NCBI RefSeq assembly: GCF_024979295.1
Contig: NZ_JANLCJ010000007.1
Location: forward strand, 62,001 to 126,000
Reading direction: 5' to 3'
Source: Herbiconiux daphne
GTDB lineage: Bacteria; Actinomycetota; Actinomycetes; Actinomycetales; Microbacteriaceae
Length of the DNA stretch: 64,000 nt
Part shown: one piece after another, positions 35,039 to 44,064 of the stretch
Numbering within the stretch: position 1 is the first letter of the stretch
Layout: every line of letters starts with the position of its first letter
Notes under the pieces: model-generated
Told to the model about the DNA's origin: nothing
What the model saw: the letters and a program-made list of their open reading frames with translations, nothing else
Database searches by the model: none
Made by a program: the position numbers and the translations under genes

Positions 35039-37153
35039 ATGACGAAAAAAATCTCTGCGCACCCGTTCTCGACCGTTCGGAGCCGCGTAGTCGCGGTTGC
35101 CGCCGCGTCGCTGATGGCTGCGACAGCCGTAATCGCCGTGCCGAGCATGGCCTCTGCCGATGTCACCGACGACTCCGGCTCGGTCACCGCTCTCGCGGGC
35201 CCGACCACCGCTGACATCGTCATCGGTGCGCGCATCGCCTACCAGCGGGTTCCCGCCGGCGAAGCCGACCTCAACAATCCGGAGTACCTCGAGGGCGTGG
35301 CCTTCGAGCTCTACACCCCGACGGCCGACGGCCCGGGCGAGCCCACGGGTCTCACCTGCGCCATTCCGGCCGGTGCGGTCGACTGCACCATCACGGTTCC
35401 GGATGTCGGCACCGGTGGCGCCAACGAAGGCGCCCAGTACTACGTGGTGCAGACCTCGGCCGGTGCCTCGGCCTACCCCATCGACATCCTGATGACGGGC
35501 ACCGCTTCGCGGCCCGACAACCTGCGCTACTACCCGGGCGTCACCCCTCCGGTGACCGCGAACGCGACCATCGCGTTCCCGACCCCGGGTGAAGGCCAGC
35601 TGACCAACTCCGGCGTCATCGCCTCGGGGCTCGACAACCCGTCGATCGTGCCGCTGTGCACCACCGGCTCGCTGTCGCTCGCCGTGCAGATGGACATCTC
35701 CGGCTCGGTCGACGGCGAGCAGCGCATGCAGTACCGCGACGCTCTGCAGCAGATGGTCGCCCAGCTCGCCGGCAGCCGTGTCGACCTCTACCTGACGACG
35801 TTCGGTTCGACCTCACCGGTCGACGGTCGCGCCAGCGGCCCCTGGGCGCTCGACAACGAGGATGACGTCGCCGCAGTGCTCGACGACATCAGCGACTTCA
35901 CCGAGGCCGTGCCCGGCGACACGCAGCAGACCAACTGGGATCTCGCGCTCCGCCGCATCGCCGACGCCCCGCAGAACTTCGACGCTCTGCTGATGCTGAC
36001 CGACGGCGCACCCAACCAGGTGAGCAACGCGGCCGGCGACGGCGGCGAATACGTCTCGGGCTCCGAGGTCACCATCGCCTCGGTCGAGCAGGCCGTCTTC
36101 TCGGCCAACGCCGTGAAGGCCAAGGGCACCCGCGTGATCGCCATGGGCATCGGCAACGGTGTCTCGGGTGACGTCTACCACAACCTCGCCGCCATCTCCG
36201 GTCCGGTCGCCGAGAGCGACTACTACCAGGGCGAGTGGGAGACCCTCACCGAAGACCTGAAGAACGTGATCACCCCGCTGGTCTGCAGCACCCCGGTCAC
36301 CCTCGAGAAGTACGTGGTCGACCCCACCACCGGTGAGCCCGCTCTCGCCGACGGCTGGAGCTTCGGTGCCGAGGTCAGCGACGTGTCGGCCGGAACCGCC
36401 ACCCTCTACGGCGACTCGCCGCAGGTGACCGGCTCGGGTGACAACTCGACCGGTGAGGCGACCTGGAACGTCATCTTCGACGACGTGGCCGCCACCGCCA
36501 CGCTGACCCTCACCGAGACCGGCCAGCCCGGCTACTCGCTGGTGGGCGTCGACTACGAGATCACCCACGAAGACGGAACGTCGACCACGGGCACCAGCAC
36601 CGACCCGGCACTCGTGCTCACGGGCCTCGCACCGACCGACAGCGTCGACGTGGCCTACACGAACGCGGTCGACCCGTCGGCAGCCACCTTCCAGGTGCGC
36701 AAGGTGATCACCGGCTCCGGGGCATCCCTGGTTCCCTCCACCACGCCGTTCAGCTTCACCTACTCGGTGAACGGAACGCCGGCTGCAGCCCCGCTCGTGG
36801 TCTACCCGAACGGCACCGCCGTCGACGGCCCCGTGCTCGCACCCGGTGACGTCGTGACGATCACCGAGAGCAGCTCGCTCCCGGCCGTCTCGGGTGTCGC
36901 GTGGGGCGATCTGCCTGCCGCGCAGACCATCACGCTCGACGCGAGCACGGTGGGTGTGGTGACGTTCACCAACACGGCGACCAGCTTGACCCCGGCCAAC
37001 ACCGGCGGCAACGGGGGCAGCCTCGCAGCCACCGGCGCCGACCTCTCGAGCGTGCCGCCGTTCGCTGGAGCGGGAGTGCTCGTGCTTCTGGCCGGCGTGC
37101 TGACCCTGGTCATCACCCGCCGTCGGGAGCAGACCGCAAACCGCAACAGCTGA
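35039..37153 (+). CDS. Surface-anchored VWA-domain protein with an LAXTG sorting signal
   Basis: This 704-aa protein has a signal peptide (about 1-40, ending SMASA) and a beta-rich domain. A von Willebrand A domain follows with the MIDAS motif DISGS (residues 219-223) and MLTDGAP. After it come two Ig-like/SpaA-like repeats (VTLEKYVVDPTTG..., FQVRKVITGSGAS...). The sorting signal is LAATG (662-666), a class E sortase type, with a hydrophobic helix and the tail RRREQTANRNS. The fold resembles pilin-like adhesins. It starts a plus operon that goes on into glycosyltransferases, so it may carry, or be displayed with, the glycan. Confidence 0.88.
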   Translation: MTKKISAHPFSTVRSRVVAVAAASLMAATAVIAVPSMASADVTDDSGSVTALAGPTTADIVIGARIAYQRVPAGEADLNNPEYLEGVAFELYTPTADGPGEPTGLTCAIPAGAVDCTITVPDVGTGGANEGAQYYVVQTSAGASAYPIDILMTGTASRPDNLRYYPGVTPPVTANATIAFPTPGEGQLTNSGVIASGLDNPSIVPLCTTGSLSLAVQMDISGSVDGEQRMQYRDALQQMVAQLAGSRVDLYLTTFGSTSPVDGRASGPWALDNEDDVAAVLDDISDFTEAVPGDTQQTNWDLALRRIADAPQNFDALLMLTDGAPNQVSNAAGDGGEYVSGSEVTIASVEQAVFSANAVKAKGTRVIAMGIGNGVSGDVYHNLAAISGPVAESDYYQGEWETLTEDLKNVITPLVCSTPVTLEKYVVDPTTGEPALADGWSFGAEVSDVSAGTATLYGDSPQVTGSGDNSTGEATWNVIFDDVAATATLTLTETGQPGYSLVGVDYEITHEDGTSTTGTSTDPALVLTGLAPTDSVDVAYTNAVDPSAATFQVRKVITGSGASLVPSTTPFSFTYSVNGTPAAAPLVVYPNGTAVDGPVLAPGDVVTITESSSLPAVSGVAWGDLPAAQTITLDASTVGVVTFTNTATSLTPANTGGNGGSLAATGADLSSVPPFAGAGVLVLLAGVLTLVITRRREQTANRNS

Positions 37154-37188
37154 CCGACACGGCAGCGAACAACCGGCGGGGGTGACGC

Positions 37189-38337
37189 ATGACACAGCAA
37201 CGCAAAGTCGGCGTCATCCTCGGGTTCGGTTTCAGCCCTGAGACGTGGCGCCTGCGCTACGCCAAGGGCGAAGTGGCCGATGAAACCCCTTACGCCTACC
37301 ATCTGGCAGAGGAGTGGTTCGCCCTCGAGTGGTCGACAGACCGCGTCGAGGGCCACCTCTCCCGCTGGTGGCGCATGTCGGTGAAGAGGTTCGTCGGCTT
37401 CGACTTCGTGCACGTCTGGCGCAACCGCCACGTGATCAAACGGGTCGACGCCGTCTGGACCCACACCGAGCGCGAGCACCTCGCCGTCGCCCTCATCAAG
37501 GCCCTCGCTCCGCGACGCTACCGGGCCGTGAGCATCGCCCAGTCGGTGTGGCTCTGGGACCTGTGGCCCGGCATCTCGGGCCTGCGCGCCCGGGTGTTCC
37601 GGTCGCTGCTGCGCCGGCACGCCGTGGAGCTGGTGCTGAGCCGGGTGAACCGCGACGACTCGCGTCGCCTGGTTCCCGGCCGAAAGGTTCTGCGCCTTCC
37701 GTTCGGCTCGCGATTCGCGACGCCGGCACCGACGGATGCCGCGCTGCCCACTCCCCCGCGGGTGCTGGTGGTCGGCAACGACCGCCACCGCGACTGGGAC
37801 CTGCTGCTCGAAGTCACCCGTCTCGTTCCCGAGGCCGACTTCGACATCATCTCGCTGGCCAGCACCGTGCGCGAGCGCACCTGGCCGAGCAACGTGCACG
37901 TGCGCTCGAGCCCACAGCGGCTCGTGCTCGAGGCCTATGCGTCGTCGTCGATCGCGGCTCTGCCGCTGCGCGACAACCACCACGCCTCGGGCTGCACCGT
38001 GGCCATCGAGGCCATCTCCGCCGGCATCCCGCTCATCGTCAGCGACGCCGGCGGCATCGACGAATACGTCACCGACGCGGATGCCGCCCTGGTGCCCGTG
38101 GGTGACGCCCAAGCCTTCGCCACCGCACTCCGTGCCCGGCTCGCGCGCAACACGCGCGCCGAGGGCGGGCTCGCGGTCGCGACATCCCGAGGTCTCGCCG
38201 AGAACGACTACATCACCCGACTCGCGCTGCTCACCCTGGCAGTGCTCGATCACGAAGAAATCGACGGCGCCGTCGAAGCCTTCCGCTCTCCCCCATCACC
38301 CACCCTGGTGACCGAGAACAAGGAGGCCGCGGCATGA
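37189..38337 (+). CDS. Glycosyltransferase (GT4-like)
   Basis: This 382-aa GT-B-type protein has an N-terminal domain starting KVGVILGFGFSPETWRLRYA and a C-terminal domain with RVLVVGNDRHRDWDLLLEVT. NHHASGCTVAIEAISAGIPL carries the acidic donor-binding motif. The N-terminal domain diverges from standard GT4, so remote or GumK-like enzymes are also possible. The ATG follows GGCGGGGGTG. Its stop overlaps the next gene as ATGA. Confidence 0.8.
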   Translation: MTQQRKVGVILGFGFSPETWRLRYAKGEVADETPYAYHLAEEWFALEWSTDRVEGHLSRWWRMSVKRFVGFDFVHVWRNRHVIKRVDAVWTHTEREHLAVALIKALAPRRYRAVSIAQSVWLWDLWPGISGLRARVFRSLLRRHAVELVLSRVNRDDSRRLVPGRKVLRLPFGSRFATPAPTDAALPTPPRVLVVGNDRHRDWDLLLEVTRLVPEADFDIISLASTVRERTWPSNVHVRSSPQRLVLEAYASSSIAALPLRDNHHASGCTVAIEAISAGIPLIVSDAGGIDEYVTDADAALVPVGDAQAFATALRARLARNTRAEGGLAVATSRGLAENDYITRLALLTLAVLDHEEIDGAVEAFRSPPSPTLVTENKEAAA

Positions 38338-38891
38338 ACACACTCGAACTGATGCTCGGGGCTCAGCGCGCGCGCGATTTCGCTTTCAGCAAGCTGGCCG
38401 CATCGGGCTTCGCCCGGTTCGGCAAGAACTCGCGCATCCTGCTGCCCACCCGCCTGAGCGGAACCCAGCACATGAGCATCGGCGACCGGGTGCTGATCGG
38501 CGCCCAGTCGTGGCTCATCGTGCCCGAGCAGCACTCCCCCGGGCCCAACCTGATTCTGCACGACCGCGTGCGCATGAATCAGACCTCGATCTCAGCCGTC
38601 TCGCACGTCGAGATCGAAGAGGCCGTGGCCATGGCCCGGGGCTGTTACATCTCCGACCACTCCCACGGCTTCAGCGACCTCGACCTGCCGGTGCGCGACC
38701 AGCCCATCGACAGGGTGGCGCCCGTCGTCATCCGCCGCGGGGCGTGGCTCGGGCAGAACGTCGTGGTGCTGCCGGGGGTCACGATCGGCCGGGGGGCCGT
38801 GATCGGAGCGAACAGCGTCGTGCGCGATGACGTGCCCGACCACACGGTGGCTGCGGGAGTGCCCGCACGAGTCATCCGGGAGCTGGCATGA
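38334..38891 (+). CDS. Hexapeptide-repeat O-acetyltransferase
   Basis: This 185-aa left-handed beta-helix acyltransferase has YISDHSHGFSDLDLPVRDQP, holding the active-site His region, and IRRGAWLGQNVVVLPGVTIG with the hexapeptide repeats. The end is VAAGVPARVIRELA. It should acetylate a sugar nucleotide or a repeat-unit sugar. Both ends overlap neighbouring genes by 4 bases. Confidence 0.9.
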   Translation: MNTLELMLGAQRARDFAFSKLAASGFARFGKNSRILLPTRLSGTQHMSIGDRVLIGAQSWLIVPEQHSPGPNLILHDRVRMNQTSISAVSHVEIEEAVAMARGCYISDHSHGFSDLDLPVRDQPIDRVAPVVIRRGAWLGQNVVVLPGVTIGRGAVIGANSVVRDDVPDHTVAAGVPARVIRELA

Positions 38892-40078
38892 CTCTCGCCG
38901 AACCCAACCCCATGACCCCGGGCGGCCCAGCTGTGAACCCCAAGGACTTCGTCTTCACGTTCTCCTACGAATCGTTCGCCGACGCGCAGAAGCGCGGCAT
39001 GATGCGGCCGCCCGACCGGCTCGTCGCCATGCTGATGCAGTCACCCGAGGTGCGCCGGCTCGTCGTGGCCGACCCCTACCGGTCGTGGGCCACGAACTGG
39101 GCGCGATTCCTGATCGACTTCCGTTACCGTCCGCGCGACTCCGAGAAGATGCAGCACGTGAGCCCGATGCGGTTCGCGCGCGCCGACCCGACCGACCTGC
39201 AGGCCATCGAGCGCGTCTACCGCGCCTATGAGCACAAGCTCGAGAACGCGGCATCAGCGGCCGGTCTCGTCACGCCCGCCATCGTCACGGCCAACCCGCT
39301 TGTGGGCGGCTTCACCTCGCTCGACTGGGCCGGCCCCGCGCTCTACTACGCCCGCGACGACTGGCTGAGCTCGCCGGCGCGCCGGCGCTACTGGCCGGCC
39401 TATCAAGAGGCCTACCGCCGCATCTCCGAGAGCGGCCGGGCCGTGGCCGCGGTGTCGCAGGAGATCATCGACCGCATCGAGCCCCGCGGCCCGCATCGCG
39501 TGGTGCCGAACGGCATCGAGGTGCAGGAGTGGGAGGGCGAACTGCCCGAGCCGCCCGAGTGGTTCGGCCGCATTCCCGGGCCGCGCGCCACCTACGTGGG
39601 CACGCTCGACTCGCGCCTCGACATCGACGGGCTCACCGCGCTCGCGCGCGCGAAACCCGAACTGCACATCGTGCTGGTGGGCCCGGCGCCGAGTGCGCAC
39701 TACATCGCTGAGCTCAAAGACCTGCCCAACGTGCACATCCGCGGCAAAGTCGGCCGACGCGAAGTCGTCGCCGTGCTGCGCAACAGCGAGCTGACACTGC
39801 TCGCCCACCGACGCACACCCTTGACCGAGGCGATGAGCCCGCTCAAGGTGTACGAATACCTGGCAGCCGGCAAGCCCGTGCTCGCCACCGATCTGCGTCC
39901 CGTGCGCGGATTGGGAGACCATGTCCATCTCGCAGACACGGTCTCGGACTTCATCGATCTCGTCGACCCCGCGCTGGCGCAGGGACCTCTCACCGAAACC
40001 CAACGGCAGGAGTTCCTCAAGGCCAACGCGTGGTCGAGACGACACGAGGAGATACTCGCACTGCTGTGGGGAATTTAG
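38888..40078 (+). CDS. Glycosyltransferase family 4 (TuaH-like)
   Basis: This 396-aa protein starts DFVFTFSYESFADAQKRGMM and has an N-terminal domain with ALYYARDDWLSSPARRRYWP, as in TuaH-type enzymes. The donor domain contains ATYVGTLDSRLDIDGLTALA and MSPLKVYEYLAAGKPVLATD with the conserved Lys/Glu motif. Donor specificity cannot be told. The ATG overlaps the acetyltransferase stop as ATGA. Confidence 0.87.
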   Translation: MTLAEPNPMTPGGPAVNPKDFVFTFSYESFADAQKRGMMRPPDRLVAMLMQSPEVRRLVVADPYRSWATNWARFLIDFRYRPRDSEKMQHVSPMRFARADPTDLQAIERVYRAYEHKLENAASAAGLVTPAIVTANPLVGGFTSLDWAGPALYYARDDWLSSPARRRYWPAYQEAYRRISESGRAVAAVSQEIIDRIEPRGPHRVVPNGIEVQEWEGELPEPPEWFGRIPGPRATYVGTLDSRLDIDGLTALARAKPELHIVLVGPAPSAHYIAELKDLPNVHIRGKVGRREVVAVLRNSELTLLAHRRTPLTEAMSPLKVYEYLAAGKPVLATDLRPVRGLGDHVHLADTVSDFIDLVDPALAQGPLTETQRQEFLKANAWSRRHEEILALLWGI

Positions 40079-40117
40079 CGCCCGCCTCCCGACGGGCACT
40101 AGAAAGAGGAGAACACA

Positions 40118-41089
40118 ATGATTCCGAGTGGCAAGGTTCTATTGGTGTGTTCTGGGGGTGGACACCTACGGCAGCTGGACAGTTTCGTCGAGCGCATCGG
40201 CTATGCGCCCGAGCAGCAGGTGTGGGTCACGTTCCAGAACGGTCTCAGCGAATCGTTGCTCGCCGGCCGTGAGGTGATCTGGGCACCGTTCACGGCGCCC
40301 CGCGACCTCAAGAACTTCGCGAAGCTCGTGGTGCTGGCCCAGAAGGTGCTCTCGAAGGGCACGTTCACCGAGGTGATCAGCACGGGCTCGAGCCCCGCCG
40401 TGGCGTTTCTGCCCAATGCCGCGCTGCGCGGCGTCACCACGCACTACATCGAGAGCGCCGCGCGCGCCGACGGGCCCTCGCTCACCGGCAAGCTCATCTC
40501 GCGCTTCAAGCGCATCAACACCTACTGCCAGTACCCCGTGTGGGCCGACGAGCGCTGGGAGTACCGCGGGTCGGTGTTCGACGAGTTCGCTCCGGGCCCG
40601 GATGTCGCCACCGACGCCATGCCCAAGCGCGCCGTGGTCTCGGTCGGCACGCAGGAGGGTTACCCCTTCCCCCGCATGATCGAAGCCGTGGTGCCGCTGG
40701 TCGCCGATTTCGACGAGGTGCTCTGGCAGACCGGCGACCTGGATGTCTCGGGCCTCGGCATCGACGGGCGGGCCAGTGTGCCCTACGACGAGCTGAAAGC
40801 CGCCATCCGTGAGGCCGACGTCGTGATCAGCCACTCGGGTGTCGGTGGGGCGCTGACGGCGCTGCGCGCCGGCAAGCACCCCGTGATGATCCCGCGTCTC
40901 ACGGCGCACAACGAGCACATCGACGACCACCAGCTGCAGGTGGCCCGCGAGCTCCAGCGACGCGGTCTGGCGACCATGCGCGCGCCGGAGGACCTCACGC
41001 TGGATGATATCGTCGAAGCAAGCCGAAGCAGCATCCACACGGTTCCTCCGCCGCCGTTCTATCTGCGGGTGCCACGAGGGACTACATGA
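40118..41089 (+). CDS. Alg14-Alg13 fused glycosyltransferase (GT28/GT1-like)
   Basis: This 323-aa protein joins two functions that are often separate subunits. Residues 1-150 have KVLLVCSGGGHLRQLDSF (Alg14/PssD-like membrane-docking half). Residues 165-323 have VVSVGTQEGYPFPRMIEAV and VISHSGVGGALTALRAGKHP (Alg13/PssE or GT28 C-terminal donor-binding half). It probably adds the second sugar to the polyprenyl-linked primer. The ATG at 40118 has AAAGAGGAG upstream. It overlaps the next gene as ATGA. Confidence 0.88.
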   Translation: MIPSGKVLLVCSGGGHLRQLDSFVERIGYAPEQQVWVTFQNGLSESLLAGREVIWAPFTAPRDLKNFAKLVVLAQKVLSKGTFTEVISTGSSPAVAFLPNAALRGVTTHYIESAARADGPSLTGKLISRFKRINTYCQYPVWADERWEYRGSVFDEFAPGPDVATDAMPKRAVVSVGTQEGYPFPRMIEAVVPLVADFDEVLWQTGDLDVSGLGIDGRASVPYDELKAAIREADVVISHSGVGGALTALRAGKHPVMIPRLTAHNEHIDDHQLQVARELQRRGLATMRAPEDLTLDDIVEASRSSIHTVPPPPFYLRVPRGTT

Positions 41090-42318
41090 CACGTGAGATC
41101 GACCGACGCACGCTGCTGAAAGGATCACTGGTTCTGGCTGCATCCGGAACCGTGGTGGCGTGTTCAGACGATCGCGTAGTCCCCGGCCCGTCAGCCACCG
41201 CTCCGTCGCCCGCCGCGACGGAAGCGGCCGGCGGCGGGCCGACCTCTGAGCGCCCCACGCGGGTGACGTCGTTCGGCCCCAACGGCACCCACTACCCCGA
41301 CGACGTGCCGTGGCTCGGTGAGCGGGCCGCCACGGAGCTCGTGGCGGAGTGCAGCTGGCAAGACATCGGCCGCACCATCCAGGGGCTGCTCGCCGAAGAG
41401 GTGGCGGCCGGCGTCATCATCCGGGTCAAGCCCGGCACGCTCGCCGGCGGCGGCGCGGGCTCGTCGGCTCCGGCCGTGCTCACGAACGTGGGCAACCCGG
41501 CGTGGACGAGAAACGTCGTGGTGTGCCCCCTCGACGGCTTCGGCAGCGTGGCGTTCGCGAGCACCGGCATCCGCATCGACCAGAGCGCCCGGGTGTCGCT
41601 GTTCGGCTTCGTGGGCAGCGGCGCCTTCACCATGACCCGATGCCAGAACGTGCAGGTGGGCTGGGGCCGGTTCGACGCCATGAGCATCACCCGCGGCGGG
41701 CGCGACATCGCGCTCTTCGAGCTCGTGCTGGGCTTTCGGCAGAACAGCGACGACACCGTGGGCGTGCGCCCGATCGAGACCTTCCCGATGGTGAACCTCA
41801 CCCGCGACGGCTGTGTGTTCGGGCCCTCGGTGAAGCCCGACGGCGACGACTCCCACTGCGACACCATTCAGCTCGAGGGCACCGGCACGGGCGTGTTCGG
41901 GCCCGTCACCACCACCGACTGCGTCGACTACGGTTCGTCGAACGCGGCCGAGCTGCTCGACGACAAGCTCACGCTCGCCGAATACCGCCACTGCCTCATT
42001 CTGGGCGGGCAGCTGCCCTGGCAGGTCTACCCGCTGCGCCCAGGCGACTACCCGGGCGACCCCAACGCCTTCTCGGGCGACTGCCAAGACGTGCGCCTGA
42101 CCGACACGGTCGTCGCCGGGGCGATCGGCCGCATGGGGTTCACCCAGGTGCAGAACTCGACCCTCAGCTACGCGCCGACCGACTCGCAGCAGCCCCGTGA
42201 ATCCGGCGCCTGGATCGTCGACCCGTCGGTCGCCGAGTGGACGCGCGAGCAGATCATGGGCCAGCAGGCCATTCCCGACTACGAGATCTCGACCCTGCGG
42301 GCGCTCTGGAGCTGGTAG
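41086..42318 (+). CDS. Tat-signal lipoprotein with a predicted right-handed beta-helix
   Basis: This 410-aa exported protein has a twin-arginine-like motif DRRTLLKG (about 6-13) and a lipobox ending at Cys26 (GTVVAC). The mature part has short repeated strands and many Asn/Asp/Gly turns (VNLTRDGCVFG, SVSLFGFVG-like rungs), as in pectate-lyase-type parallel beta-helices. No catalytic residues can be assigned with confidence. Its place at the end of a glycosyltransferase operon suggests it binds, cuts or epimerises the exported polymer outside the cell. It ends 15 bases from the convergent flippase gene. Confidence 0.75.
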   Translation: MTREIDRRTLLKGSLVLAASGTVVACSDDRVVPGPSATAPSPAATEAAGGGPTSERPTRVTSFGPNGTHYPDDVPWLGERAATELVAECSWQDIGRTIQGLLAEEVAAGVIIRVKPGTLAGGGAGSSAPAVLTNVGNPAWTRNVVVCPLDGFGSVAFASTGIRIDQSARVSLFGFVGSGAFTMTRCQNVQVGWGRFDAMSITRGGRDIALFELVLGFRQNSDDTVGVRPIETFPMVNLTRDGCVFGPSVKPDGDDSHCDTIQLEGTGTGVFGPVTTTDCVDYGSSNAAELLDDKLTLAEYRHCLILGGQLPWQVYPLRPGDYPGDPNAFSGDCQDVRLTDTVVAGAIGRMGFTQVQNSTLSYAPTDSQQPRESGAWIVDPSVAEWTREQIMGQQAIPDYEISTLRALWSW

Positions 42319-42333
42319 GGGCCGCGGCCGGGC

Positions 42334-44064
42334 TCAGGCCTGGTCGTCGTCGCGCACGTGGCGCCCGCGCGGCTCACGGGCCGGTGAGTGCTCGTCGTGC
42401 GGCGGGTTACGGCGGCCGCCGGCGTGTTCGTGCTCGTGCCGGCGCTCGCCCTCTTCGATCGCGCTGAGCTCTTCGCGCACGTAGCCCTCGTCCATCGCCG
42501 CCTCGGCGAAGGTCTCGGGCTCGACCGGAACGACCAGCTGCGACTCGTCGACGACCTCGGGGCCCTCGCCGTCGGCACCCTCGCCGGCCGCGGCGGCGGG
42601 CTTCTTGGGCTTGCGCATGCGCTGCACGAACTGAAGCAGGTTGCTGAAGTCCCGACGGTAGCCGGGAATGAGGAACAGCGGCGCCACGGCGAACAGGGCG
42701 GCGAAGCATCCGACCAGCACTTCGAGCAGGGCGATCGGGGTGGGCACGAGCCGCGAGATGCCGAATGAGGCCGCGAAGGCGATGAGGGCCATGATCGCGG
42801 GCCGCACGAGCGGGCCCCAGATGTCTTTGCCCTTCATGAAGGTGCCCGAGATGGCCCAGGCGAAGCCGGGGATCAGCAGCAGCAGCGTGAGCACGCCGTA
42901 GGTGATGACCAGGCCGTTGAGGCCGCCCCAGAAGATGCCGAAGAAGTAGCCGCCGATGACGATCGGGCGGGCCACCAGGTCGTAGAGGAACTGGCGGTGC
43001 GAGCGGCCGAGCGATATGTAGAGCCAGGTGCGCAGCCGGCCGATGGCCTGCCCGAAGCCGGCGATGGCGAACAGGCTGAACAGCGTGGCCGCCGTCTCCC
43101 AGTTCGGGCCGAGCAAGAGACGCACGAGCGGCTGGGCGACGCCGGCCGCGATGGCGTAGGTGGGAAGCGTGAGGTAGCCGATCACCAGCACGGCGCTGCG
43201 GATGTAGCGGCGGTAGCGCTCTCCGTCGTCGCGCAGCGAACTGAGCACCGGCAGGGCCACGCGGCCGAGCGGGCCGTTCATCTGCTGCAGGGGCAGCAGG
43301 AACAGCGCGTAGGCCCGCGAGTACTGACCGAGGGCGGTGGGGCCGAGGCTCGCACCGATGATGACGTTGTCGAGGTTCTTCTCGGCGTAGCCGAGCAGCT
43401 CGGCACCGAAGATGCTGCCGCCCGTGCCCATCAGCTTCCAGGCGTCGCGCACGATGCGGGGGGCGCCGACCTTCGGCCGCACGATGGCCCAGAGCACCAC
43501 GAGGCGCACGATGAACTGCGCACCGGCCATGGCCACGAGCGACCAGTAGCCCCAGCCGAGCAGCGCGGTGATGATGCCGGCCACGACGCCGAGCGCCATG
43601 GTGCCGATGTCGAGCGACGCGAGGGTGCCGAAGCGCAGCTCCTTCGTGGCGCGGGCCTGCAGCGGCATCACCAAGCCGCTCAGGAAGACGCCTGGCGCCA
43701 TCAGCAGCGTCACACCCACCAGACGCGGCTCGTTGTAGAGCGCGGCGATCAGCGGGGCACACAGGGCGATGATCACCGAGAGCACGATGCCGATCAGCAC
43801 CGACAGCCAGAGCAGGCTCTGCCACACCTTCTCGGTGAGGTTCTGGGCCTGGATGATGGCGCCGGTCATGCCGAAGTCGCGCACGAGCTCGGCGAGGCCC
43901 ATCACGGCCCCGACCATCGCGATCAGACCGAAGTCGGCCGGGGTCAGAAGACGGGCGAGAACGACCGTCGAGACCGTCTGCAGCAGCGCCCGTCCCCACA
44001 GGCCACCGGTGGTGACCAAGACGCCGCGAACGGCGCGATGCGCCAGATTCGTGGGTGCACTCAT
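42334..44064 (-). CDS. wzx: Oligosaccharide flippase (Wzx/WzxC-type) with a long C-terminal tail
   Basis: This 576-aa membrane protein has about 14 helices. It begins VLVTTGGLWGRALLQTVSTV and VLARLLTPADFGLIAMVGAV, typical of the lipopolysaccharide biosynthesis flippases of the MviN/WzxC group. The last 110 or so residues are hydrophilic and end in an Arg/His/Glu-rich stretch (GERRHEHEHAGGRRN), longer than usual for the family. The ATG at 44064 overlaps the GT2 stop as ATGA; the longer open frame to 44373 is non-coding. It is the flippase of locus 2. Confidence 0.9.
   Translation of the reverse strand: MSAPTNLAHRAVRGVLVTTGGLWGRALLQTVSTVVLARLLTPADFGLIAMVGAVMGLAELVRDFGMTGAIIQAQNLTEKVWQSLLWLSVLIGIVLSVIIALCAPLIAALYNEPRLVGVTLLMAPGVFLSGLVMPLQARATKELRFGTLASLDIGTMALGVVAGIITALLGWGYWSLVAMAGAQFIVRLVVLWAIVRPKVGAPRIVRDAWKLMGTGGSIFGAELLGYAEKNLDNVIIGASLGPTALGQYSRAYALFLLPLQQMNGPLGRVALPVLSSLRDDGERYRRYIRSAVLVIGYLTLPTYAIAAGVAQPLVRLLLGPNWETAATLFSLFAIAGFGQAIGRLRTWLYISLGRSHRQFLYDLVARPIVIGGYFFGIFWGGLNGLVITYGVLTLLLLIPGFAWAISGTFMKGKDIWGPLVRPAIMALIAFAASFGISRLVPTPIALLEVLVGCFAALFAVAPLFLIPGYRRDFSNLLQFVQRMRKPKKPAAAAGEGADGEGPEVVDESQLVVPVEPETFAEAAMDEGYVREELSAIEEGERRHEHEHAGGRRNPPHDEHSPAREPRGRHVRDDDQA

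Noticed and set aside
35813..37195. 460-codon antisense frame opposite the VWA gene
   Set aside because: Gly/Val/Arg/His-rich with no motif; the plus-strand gene has a signal peptide, MIDAS motif and sorting signal.
36802..38253. 483-codon antisense frame opposite the VWA gene end and GT gene
   Set aside because: No domain or start signal, and the composition matches antisense shadows seen opposite all GC-rich genes here.
42407..43999. 530-codon frame overlapping the second flippase gene
   Set aside because: Arg/His/Ala-rich composition without domains; it is a frame shadow in high-GC DNA.
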